From JBGPBY01 sp041481485 (GTDB lineage Bacteria > Acidobacteriota > Terriglobia > 20CM-2-55-15): a stretch of 12,776 nucleotides of DNA. The DNA lies in contig JBGPBY010000171.1 in the NCBI GenBank assembly GCA_041481485.1, forward strand, positions 1 through 12,776. Direction: 5' to 3'. How positions within the stretch are numbered: position 1 is the first letter of the stretch; each line of letters opens with the position of its first letter. The notes under the pieces were generated by a model. That model had not been told where the DNA came from. It ran no database searches and was given only the letters and a program-made list of their open reading frames with translations. The position numbers and the translations under genes were made by a program. Below, one piece after another: positions 1 to 5,656 of this stretch.

Positions 1-61
1 AAAAATTAAATTTTCTGCTACTATTGGTACTTTTTTAATTGTACAGTTTAATTTTTAATTT

Positions 62-76
62 GGGGGGTAACCCCCC
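62..76. repeat. G6/C6 hairpin at end of small minus-strand gene
   Basis: Six G (62-67), TAA, six C (71-76) form a perfect short inverted repeat five bases beyond the stop of the minus-strand gene at 81-392. On the minus strand the hairpin is followed by A/T-rich sequence rather than a run of T, so it is not a classical intrinsic terminator. The GTAGGGGCGGGG-like context resembles short G/C palindromic repeats scattered in some bacterial genomes; that resemblance is from memory and unchecked. Confidence 0.4.
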
Positions 77-80
77 GCCC

Positions 81-392
81 CTACAGAATGCGATCGTGCC
101 CCCAGGTCCAGCGGCCGCTGAGGGTGAATTCCTTCTTTCCCGAGGGAGTCGCCTTCGGATTGTGAAGTGTCGCGGACGTGTAAATCACCCCCAACTCTTT
201 CAGCAGTTGATCCAGCGATTCATTCCCATAGGTGAGCCCTGGGAATTCAATTTTGTCGCCGTTGACGTCCTGAACGATCGTGTCGTTGAGAGTAATGGTG
301 AGTTTCCTCAGGTTGCGGAGTTTGGCAGCTTCCACGCGAAAAAATTGAATCAACTGATGGGAGTCTGCTACAGATCCCGTGTAGACGCTCAT
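81..392 (-). CDS. small hypothetical protein, 103 aa
   Basis: I do not recognise a family. The frame gives a soluble, mixed-charge protein of 103 residues with no signal peptide, membrane segment or cysteine. Residues about 28-70 read like an ordinary folded domain (alternating hydrophobic strands, then a leucine-rich helix around LDQLLKEL). Codons are GC-ending in the same style as the neighbouring genes, and the plus-strand frame across the same bases reads less like protein, so I prefer the minus strand. The ATG at 390-392 is divergent from the SDR gene with a 32-base gap. No clear Shine-Dalgarno precedes it. The last few codons run into the G/C-rich palindrome at 62-76, so the C-terminus may have been altered by a repeat. 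It could also be a fragment of a longer protein. Confidence 0.55.
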   Translation of the reverse strand: MSVYTGSVADSHQLIQFFRVEAAKLRNLRKLTITLNDTIVQDVNGDKIEFPGLTYGNESLDQLLKELGVIYTSATLHNPKATPSGKKEFTLSGRWTWGHDRIL

Positions 393-409
393 GGCGCTGA
401 AAGTCTACG

Positions 410-418
410 TGTTATGCT
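410..418 (+). promoter_or_regulatory. extended -10 promoter for a leaderless SDR transcript
   Basis: TGTTATGCT is an extended -10 (TG-n-TATGCT) whose last base lies seven positions before the A of the ATG at 425, so transcription would begin at or beside the start codon. This fits the absence of a Shine-Dalgarno before that gene. No convincing -35 is seen, which is tolerated with an extended -10. Inference from sequence only. Confidence 0.35.
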
Positions 419-424
419 CCCGCG

Positions 425-1204
425 ATGCAAAAGTTGGAAGGTAAAACAGCTATCGTGACCGGAGGCAGCCGTGGCATTGGCCGCGCCGTTGCCCATCGAT
501 TGGCAAAGGATGGCGCCAACGTTGTAGTGTGCGCGAGGAATGAGGATTCGCTGAATGAAGTTGTCGTTGAAATTCGCCGCAATGGAGGCAACGCCTCTTT
601 CGTTGCAGCAGACCTGCGTTTGCCCAGTGAGCCGTTGCGGCTGGCAGAGTCTGCGCTGGCACAATTCGGAGCGATCGATATCGTTGTGAATAATGCCGGA
701 GCGACAAAGCGCGGCGAATTTGTTGAACTCTCCGATGACGACTGGGCCGATGGGTTTGCCCTGAAATTTTTCGGCGCCGTTCGTCTCACCAGGGCGGCGT
801 GGCCTCATCTCAAACTACGAAGCGGTTCGGTACTGAACATTTCGGGAGCCGGGGGCCGCACACCGGGTCCGGAGTTCACGATCGGTGGTTCGGTTAATGC
901 GGCGATGCTGTCGTTCACCAAAGCCATGGCGGATGCCGGGATTCGAGACGGTGTCCAGGTGAATGCCATTAACCCTGGGACGATTCGAACCGGCCGTCTT
1001 CAGATGCGCCTCGCATCGATAGTCAAAGAACACGGCATTGATCTGGAAACCGCGGAACGGCAGTTTGTGAAGGAGTCCCAGGTGACGAGGATTGGGATGC
1101 CGGAAGACGTGGCGAATCTGGTGGCCTTCGTTGTCGGGCCGGAAGGACGATTTCTTCAGGGAAGTCTGATCGACCTGGATGGCGGATCGACAAAAACAAT
1201 TTAG
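425..1204 (+). CDS. SDR-family oxidoreductase-like protein lacking the YxxxK catalytic pair
   Basis: A 259-residue classical short-chain dehydrogenase/reductase fold, the usual length for the family. The NAD(P)-binding glycine motif TGGSRGIG is at residues 12-19, the NNAG structural motif at 89-92, the strand-5 serine at 140, and the NPG motif at 183-185. The usual active-site Tyr-x-x-x-Lys should lie near 153-158, but that stretch reads TIGGSVNAAM, so the Tyr position is Gly (or Ile) and the Lys position Asn. A subgroup annotated only as short-chain dehydrogenase, with a GxxN-AA signature here, is known to me; its substrate is not. The chemistry is therefore uncertain: it may bind cofactor without normal reductase activity. 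The first codon suits the family N-terminus and there is no upstream Shine-Dalgarno, consistent with a leaderless mRNA. It ends 18 bases from the convergent cyclophilin gene. Confidence 0.9.
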   Translation: MQKLEGKTAIVTGGSRGIGRAVAHRLAKDGANVVVCARNEDSLNEVVVEIRRNGGNASFVAADLRLPSEPLRLAESALAQFGAIDIVVNNAGATKRGEFVELSDDDWADGFALKFFGAVRLTRAAWPHLKLRSGSVLNISGAGGRTPGPEFTIGGSVNAAMLSFTKAMADAGIRDGVQVNAINPGTIRTGRLQMRLASIVKEHGIDLETAERQFVKESQVTRIGMPEDVANLVAFVVGPEGRFLQGSLIDLDGGSTKTI

Positions 1205-1222
1205 AAGGCACGGGCCGACTTT

Positions 1223-1861
1223 TTATTCGAGAATCTTTGCGGTCTTGATGTAGTCCAGGTTGGGGAATTCCTTCTTCAGATAAGCATTGCCTTCTTGCTC
1301 GATGCGACTTTGATCCGGACCTGCTCCATTCGGTGCACCTTCCCCATAATCTGCATAAAACTGATCGACGGCTTCCATTCCGGAAATCACTTTTCCGATG
1401 GGGGAAAAGCCGCGATCATCCAGCTTTAGGTTGTCGGTGTAATTGATGAACAGCTGCGTTGTTCGCGTGTTGGGTCCCGCCGTCGCGAAGCTGACCATGC
1501 CTCGCGTATTGTGCTGAATCACTGGGTCGTCGGGAATATTGGATTCGGCCCACTTTGCCGTGATCTTCGGATCGCCGTTGATGCCGAACTGCGCCATAAA
1601 CGGCACCGGCGAGCGAAGCACTCTGAAGAATTCGGCTCCGTCAAAAAAGCCGTCTTTCACCAGCGTATAGAAACGATCGGCGCCGTGAGGCGACCAGTCG
1701 CGAGTCACTTCAATGATGACACCGCCCCTGCTCGTCTGAAACAACACTTTGAATTGGGCGGGAGTTTGGGATTCCGCCGGTTTGCCTGGTGTCGAACAGG
1801 ATTGAAGGAGTGCCGCAACGACGAGAAGGAGAACGAATCTAAAATGGGTTCTTCGAAACAT
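1223..1861 (-). CDS. peptidyl-prolyl cis-trans isomerase, cyclophilin type, lipoprotein
   Basis: A 212-residue cyclophilin-like protein that should catalyse prolyl cis-trans isomerisation in the periplasm. Residues 1-21 are a lipoprotein signal (basic FRRTHFR, hydrophobic core) ending in the lipobox LLQS-Cys22. The cyclophilin core shows FFRVL at 78-82 (Arg80, equivalent to the catalytic Arg of CypA), FMAQFGINGD at 88-97, RGMVSFA at 120-126, TTQLFIN at 134-140 and FSPIGKVISGMEAVD at 152-166. The CypA His126 position appears to be Phe152, common in bacterial relatives. I chose the ATG at 1859-1861 because it puts the signal peptide at the N-terminus and has GGGAG about 10 bases upstream. The frame stays open 88 codons further to 2125, but that extension is a translated intergenic repeat. 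It converges with the SDR gene and appears monocistronic. Confidence 0.92.
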   Translation of the reverse strand: MFRRTHFRFVLLLVVAALLQSCSTPGKPAESQTPAQFKVLFQTSRGGVIIEVTRDWSPHGADRFYTLVKDGFFDGAEFFRVLRSPVPFMAQFGINGDPKITAKWAESNIPDDPVIQHNTRGMVSFATAGPNTRTTQLFINYTDNLKLDDRGFSPIGKVISGMEAVDQFYADYGEGAPNGAGPDQSRIEQEGNAYLKKEFPNLDYIKTAKILE

Positions 1862-1929
1862 ACGTCTGTTGTCTCCCGCCGGTATTACTTCGTAAAAGAA
1901 CGTTCCCGTCAAGTCCGGAATCAAGAAAT

Positions 1930-1950
1930 CCCTCTCCCAACGGGAGAGGG
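1930..1950. repeat. CCCTCTCCC-aac-GGGAGAGGG palindromic element
   Basis: A perfect 9-bp stem with a 3-base loop, followed by CGCAGCGGCCGGTGAGGGG. From memory, this combination is typical of a short palindromic repeat dispersed between genes in many bacteria. Translated on the minus strand it gives a PHRPLRVPLSRWER-type peptide, a familiar sign of such a repeat being read as protein. It lies in the 5' flank of the cyclophilin gene. Confidence 0.55.
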
Positions 1951-1970
1951 GGACGCGCAGCGGCCGGTGA

Positions 1971-2008
1971 GGGGTACCGCAAGTAGCAATTTTTACTTGT
2001 GGTACCCC
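1971..2008. repeat. 15-bp inverted repeat with AT loop
   Basis: GGGGTACCGCAAGTA (1971-1985) and TACTTGTGGTACCCC (1994-2008) are inverted copies with one difference, which becomes a G-U pair in plus-strand RNA. The loop is GCAATTTT. The plus strand would form an unbroken 15-bp stem; the minus strand has one C/A mismatch. Its function is unknown: it could be part of the adjacent palindromic element, a small mobile-element end or an RNA structure. No T-tract follows, so it is not an intrinsic terminator. Confidence 0.5.
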
Positions 2009-2212
2009 CTGGCGCTCGCGAGAAATATCGCCGAAGCCATGAATGGCCAGCTTTCCGTTCAGAGTGTTCCCGGCAGGTAGTACGTTTACGCTCTCACTTC
2101 CGATTACGACGTCCAGCCTTCGCATGGAAACCCCTGTTTCTCAATTACTTCCAGTATTCAAAGGCACTATCGGCCGACCACCAACGGCCCATTTGTTTCC
2201 CAACGGCAATGG

Positions 2213-2228
2213 CGGAATATCGAATGCA
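2213..2228 (+). promoter_or_regulatory. weak sigma-54-like element before PEP-CTERM gene A
   Basis: CGGAATATCGAATGCA keeps the invariant GG-N10-GC spacing and a good ATGCA -12 half, but the -24 half departs from TGGCAC. It would give a leader of roughly 90 bases. I report it only because PEP-CTERM gene B has a much better site; no GTAAGG palindrome is found upstream here. Confidence 0.2.
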
Positions 2229-2332
2229 TCATTTCCGCGAAAAGCAGTTGAAGTGTTCCCTTCGCGGATCGACGCAAACGGTGGCGAAAGTAATTGTGAT
2301 ATCGGCAACAGAGAGATAACGAGGTTAAGAAT

Positions 2333-2977
2333 ATGAAAGTCCTTTCGATCGTACTCGGTGTTCTGGTGTGCGTTATGTTTGCCCAGGGGGCTCAGGCTGC
2401 CACGATCTTTTCCGATAATTTCAATGGCGTAAATGGAGGCAACGGTGCCCTGAATTACACTGGCTTTTCCCAGTGGAACGTCAGTGGCGGAGCGGTCGAC
2501 CTCATTGGCAACGGCTTTTTTGACTTCTTTCCCGGGACCGGCCTGTCCGTCGATCTGGACGGTACCATGTTTCAATCGGGACAGTTTTCAAGCATTCCGA
2601 TTGCGCTGACTGGAGGAACATACATGCTCCAGTTTGCTCTGGGAGGCTCTCAGCGCGGGGATACCAACACGGTTCAGGTCTCCCTGGGTTCCTTCTACAG
2701 TGAATCGTTTACTCTCGGCAGCTCCGCTCCGCTTTCAGTGATCACACGATTCATCACGGTTGGCGCACCGTCATCCGCTTCGCTGACATTTCAGAATGCG
2801 GGCGGCGATAACATCGGATTGATCCTTGACGACGTGAACCTGAGCACCACAGAGATTCGCAGCGTCCCGGAAACTTCAAGTCTGGCGTTGCTGGCATTCG
2901 GGCTGACCGGAATTGGAATGCTGCGACTGCGGACTCTCAAATACGCGCAAGCGGGCATTGCTTGTCACCAACGATAG
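2333..2977 (+). CDS. PEP-CTERM sorting-domain protein A
   Basis: An exported 214-residue protein of unknown function with a C-terminal exosortase sorting signal. Residues 1-22 are a signal peptide (MKV, hydrophobic core, AQA before the predicted cleavage). The middle, about 25-172, is rich in Gly, Ser and Asn and reads as beta-sandwich (FSDNFNG near 26, WNVSGGAVDL near 48, LDDVNL at 165-170), the general look of carbohydrate-binding or jelly-roll PEP-CTERM proteins. The sorting region is VPET at 178-181, a hydrophobic stretch at about 183-197 and a basic RLRTLK at 198-203. The motif is a slightly degenerate PEP, and an 11-residue tail follows the basic cluster. GAGG 8 bases before ATG is a good ribosome site. 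Exosortase is expected to cleave it and transfer it to the surface; no exosortase gene is in the window. Its 3' end overlaps the convergent beta-barrel gene by 13 bases. Confidence 0.85.
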   Translation: MKVLSIVLGVLVCVMFAQGAQAATIFSDNFNGVNGGNGALNYTGFSQWNVSGGAVDLIGNGFFDFFPGTGLSVDLDGTMFQSGQFSSIPIALTGGTYMLQFALGGSQRGDTNTVQVSLGSFYSESFTLGSSAPLSVITRFITVGAPSSASLTFQNAGGDNIGLILDDVNLSTTEIRSVPETSSLALLAFGLTGIGMLRLRTLKYAQAGIACHQR

Positions 2978-3744
2978 TCGACGCCGCCTCTCAGAATGTG
3001 GCTATGGAGCGCAACGCTGTGATTGAAGACATTGGCTGGAAATGCCACCGGCGGAATGAATGCACTGAGATTGCTACTGGTTATCGTCGACCGTCCGAAG
3101 GCCGTATACAAGTACTCACCTTTAACGGACCAGCGTTCGGGATTCAGGCGGAAGGACGCTCCCAACCCTGCGGTCCAGCCCGCCTTGGTTTTGTTGAATT
3201 CCCCATTCCCGTTCGCAGAAGCAAAGTTGTCGCTGAACGTTTCCTGATAGTTCAGCTTTGTCAGGGCAAGTCCGCCCGTTACGAAGTACAGCATCCGCCC
3301 CGTCGCTATGCCAAAACGCGGACGAAGCGTGTACAGCCAGCGTGTTTTCAGCAACTGGCTTACGGTGAAGTTCGTTCCGGAGCAAAGAGGGCAGGTGTAA
3401 TCCACAGAATTGCTCCGGCTGACGTTCATGCGCAGCGCGACATAGTCGGTTTCGATGCCAAAGACGGTATTCTCGCTTTGTTTATTGAAGCCGACTTCGA
3501 CTCCGCCGGTGGACGAATCGTTGTTGAGCCTTTGACGGCCTGCGATGGTGAGCGCGTTCACGCTGCTTGCTGCCAGGTATCCGCTCTGACTGAACGATGA
3601 CATGGTATCGGCGGTTGACCGGTGGATTGCCCCGCCAATATTGCCTCCGACATAGAAGCCGTGCCAGTCCGATTGTGCTGAGGCTGCAGAAGCAAAACCC
3701 AGAACAATGGAGGACGCCAGCAAAAATCGTTTAAGTGTGCACAT
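2965..3744 (-). CDS. outer-membrane beta-barrel protein (Omp25/Omp31-like porin family)
   Basis: A 259-residue outer-membrane protein. Residues 1-23 are a signal peptide (CTLKRF, hydrophobic core, ASA before Gln24). The mature N-terminus DWHGFYVGGNIGG (26-38) is the hallmark first strand of the OmpA-like/Omp25-type barrel family. Alternating strands follow (TGGVEVGF, FGIETDYVALR, YTLRPRFGIATG, MLYFVTGGLALTKLNY, AGWTAGLGASFRL, WSVKGEYLYTAFG), and the protein ends in GGVDYRW, a terminal aromatic typical of substrates of the barrel-assembly machinery. An extracellular loop carries a CPLC pair (118-121). I chose the ATG at 3742-3744, not the open extension to 3891, because it exposes the signal peptide. 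That start lies inside the glycosyltransferase gene (14-base overlap), suggesting translational coupling. It is the last gene of the four-gene minus-strand unit. Substrate or ligand unknown. Confidence 0.9.
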   Translation of the reverse strand: MCTLKRFLLASSIVLGFASAASAQSDWHGFYVGGNIGGAIHRSTADTMSSFSQSGYLAASSVNALTIAGRQRLNNDSSTGGVEVGFNKQSENTVFGIETDYVALRMNVSRSNSVDYTCPLCSGTNFTVSQLLKTRWLYTLRPRFGIATGRMLYFVTGGLALTKLNYQETFSDNFASANGNGEFNKTKAGWTAGLGASFRLNPERWSVKGEYLYTAFGRSTITSSNLSAFIPPVAFPANVFNHSVALHSHILRGGVDYRW

Positions 3745-4537
3745 TGGTGGATTCCGTTGCGGATTCGGAGACCGCGGCGGTGACTGTTTTTCGATAGTCG
3801 CCGCGGCTGAAGTACTTCTCGAGCCACACGTAAGCCACGATAAAGAAATATCGGCTGCCCATTTCGCGAATCTTAAGCTTAGCCACGCCACTTCGCCGGT
3901 TGCGCCACGTAATGGGAATGACGGTCCATGTGTAGCCCCGGATGATTGCTTTCAGAGGAAGTTCCACAGTGAGATTGAAGTGCGGCGCTAAAAATGGTCT
4001 GCAGCCCTCAAGCGTTGTGCGGCGGTAAGCCTTGAATGCGTTTGTTGTGTCGTTGAGTTGAATGCCAAAGAGCAATCGAACAAACAGATTGGCCAGGCGG
4101 TTCACACGCAATTTGACCCATGGATAATCGATCACGCCTCCACCTTTGACGAAGCGGCTGCCAAATACGCAATCCCATCCTTCGTTCAGCAGATTCCAAT
4201 AGCGAACCACATCGCGATTGTCGTCGGACTCGTCGGCCATCATGATCGTCACAGCATCGCCGCGAACCGAATTGATGCCGGCTATGATGGCAAGGCCGAA
4301 ACCGTGCGCCCCGGTGTTCTGGATCGGCCGCAAAGCGGTGTTGCGCAAGGCGAGTTCCTGCAGGATTTCCCAGGTTCGATCGCTGCTCCCATCGTCGACC
4401 ACGATAATTTCGTGCGGAACCTTATTGAGTTCCAGTTCCAGGTGCAAATGTTCCACAGTCCCCGCAATACACCCTTCCTCGTCGCGGGCTGGAATCACGA
4501 CACTAAGCAGCTTTAGTTCTGAATTTGTGACCTTCAT
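3731..4537 (-). CDS. family 2 glycosyltransferase (polyprenyl-phosphate sugar transferase-like)
   Basis: A 268-residue GT-A fold enzyme of glycosyltransferase family 2, resembling the dolichol/polyprenyl-phosphate mannosyltransferase branch. SVVIPARDEE (12-21) is the first strand and loop, VVDDGSSDRT (46-55) the nucleotide-binding DDGS motif, MMADESDD (99-106) the metal-binding acidic loop, FGSRF (125-129) the acceptor-side motif, and DTTNAFKAYRR (163-173) with WRNRRSGVAKLKI (211-223) the C-terminal catalytic region. No transmembrane helices are evident, so it probably works at the inner face of the cytoplasmic membrane, moving a sugar onto a lipid carrier or glycan. It follows two nucleotide-sugar epimerase genes (60-base gap), so those enzymes may supply its donor; that link is inference. 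Its last 14 bases contain the start of the beta-barrel gene. Confidence 0.92.
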   Translation of the reverse strand: MKVTNSELKLLSVVIPARDEEGCIAGTVEHLHLELELNKVPHEIIVVDDGSSDRTWEILQELALRNTALRPIQNTGAHGFGLAIIAGINSVRGDAVTIMMADESDDNRDVVRYWNLLNEGWDCVFGSRFVKGGGVIDYPWVKLRVNRLANLFVRLLFGIQLNDTTNAFKAYRRTTLEGCRPFLAPHFNLTVELPLKAIIRGYTWTVIPITWRNRRSGVAKLKIREMGSRYFFIVAYVWLEKYFSRGDYRKTVTAAVSESATESTNVHT

Positions 4538-4597
4538 TTCCCTGCCACTACTCCATCAACATACTTAATGTTTGATTCAAGAGCAATGATGCCATTT

Positions 4598-5647
4598 TCA
4601 GATCATTTGGAGATTGTCGGATTCGGCACGGGCCCATTCGGAAATATCTTCAATGAGTTTTCTCAGGCTTCGTTTCGGGCGCCACGCCGTGCGTTCATAC
4701 AATCGCGCGCAGTTGCCGATAAAAATACGAAGATCGCCGGGACGGTTGGAAGCGACGGACTGGATCTCTATTTTCTTTCCGGTGATTTCCTGGCAAAGGG
4801 CAGTCAATTCGCAAAGTGAACCGGAATTGGAGGCACCACCGGCAACATTCCCCACCCATCCTTCCCACCGATCGAAGTTCGATAGCTGTTCGAGAACGAG
4901 ATCGCAAAGGTCGTCAATATGAAGGAAATCCCGCACTTGTTTGCCGAATCCCCCGTACCCGATATATGAGAGCGGCTTTCCGAACTGGTGAGAGAGCACC
5001 CAAAGGGCGGCAACGCCCTGATCGACTTTTCCGAATTGCCACGGGCCAGCCAAAACCCCGCAGCGGTTGACGACGGCGCGCAGTCCGAATGCCGCCCGGT
5101 ATTCCTCAATCAATTGCTCGGCGGCGTACTTGGTATAACCATAAAGAGATCGTGCGCCACTCATATCGACACTCTCTCCGACGCCCGCCGAAGTGATCCC
5201 CACGGTGCCCTCATCCTTCCAGGCAAAGCGTGTGGATTCCTCGCTCCAGGGATGGGCCTCCATCCGATGGATCGGATAAACGCGGCTGGTGGACAAAAAC
5301 AGGAAACGGCTATTCCAAAGCCGTGCCTTTTCCAGGCAATAGTAAGCTCCGGCCAGGTTGGTATGGATGAGGTAATCCGGCGAGTTGCCAATTCCCGCAA
5401 GAACGGAAGGCTCAGCAGAGCATTCGATTAGAAAGTCAAAGGGGACCGCGGGAAACGCATTTGGCTCGCGAACGTCTCCATGATGAAACGAAATTCGGTT
5501 TTTTTTTAGCCGAGGCAGATTGAGTTCTGAGCCTCGCCGGTAGAGATTGTCCATACAGACAATTTCGGATTCGGGAAAGCGTTGTTTCAGAGCAATGGCG
5601 AGGTTCGATCCCACGAACCCGGCACCTCCAGTGATCAGCGTGCGCAT
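4598..5647 (-). CDS. NAD-dependent nucleotide-sugar epimerase/dehydratase (CDP-paratose epimerase-like)
   Basis: A 349-residue extended SDR enzyme acting on a nucleotide-activated sugar. The NAD-binding motif GGAGFVG is at 7-13. DNLYRRGSELNLPRL (33-47) matches the DNLxRRGSxxNLxxL pattern I associate with CDP-paratose/CDP-tyvelose 2-epimerases. HGDVR (56-60), AEPSVLAG (78-85), STSRVY (119-124) and the intact catalytic Tyr169-GYT-Lys173 follow, then GKQVRDFLHIDDL (235-247) and GNVAGG (266-271) in the substrate-binding half. It lies 9 bases downstream of a second epimerase of the same length from the same broad family, so the two probably catalyse successive or alternative steps. The ATG at 5645-5647 is right by family length, with GAAGG only one base upstream of it. 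The exact substrate cannot be read from sequence. Confidence 0.9.
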   Translation of the reverse strand: MRTLITGGAGFVGSNLAIALKQRFPESEIVCMDNLYRRGSELNLPRLKKNRISFHHGDVREPNAFPAVPFDFLIECSAEPSVLAGIGNSPDYLIHTNLAGAYYCLEKARLWNSRFLFLSTSRVYPIHRMEAHPWSEESTRFAWKDEGTVGITSAGVGESVDMSGARSLYGYTKYAAEQLIEEYRAAFGLRAVVNRCGVLAGPWQFGKVDQGVAALWVLSHQFGKPLSYIGYGGFGKQVRDFLHIDDLCDLVLEQLSNFDRWEGWVGNVAGGASNSGSLCELTALCQEITGKKIEIQSVASNRPGDLRIFIGNCARLYERTAWRPKRSLRKLIEDISEWARAESDNLQMI

Positions 5648-5656
5648 GCCTTCGAT

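Larger units (their letters stand above)
1862..2332. other. non-coding interval between divergent genes
   Basis: I find no convincing gene in these 471 bases. They lie between the starts of the cyclophilin lipoprotein (-) and PEP-CTERM gene A (+). Short open frames cross it on both strands, but none has a recognisable domain or a good ribosome site. It carries the two inverted repeats at 1930-1950 and 1971-2008, and a weak sigma-54-like element at 2213-2228. A decayed gene in 2010-2300 cannot be excluded. Confidence 0.6.

Noticed and set aside
389..808. 139- and 125-codon minus-strand frames over the SDR gene
   Set aside because: They are antisense to a well-supported SDR gene with intact cofactor motifs, and have no domain of their own.
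1862..2125. 88-codon N-terminal extension of the cyclophilin gene
   Set aside because: It would bury the lipoprotein signal peptide, and part of it is the translated intergenic palindrome (PHRPLRVPLSRWER type). The ATG at 1861 has its own ribosome site.
2043..2336. 97-codon plus-strand frame in the intergenic region
   Set aside because: It has no ribosome site or domain, and it runs into the ribosome site and start of PEP-CTERM gene A. I treat the interval as non-coding, though a decayed gene is possible.
3745..3891. 49-codon extension of the beta-barrel gene
   Set aside because: It lies within the upstream glycosyltransferase gene and would bury the signal peptide.
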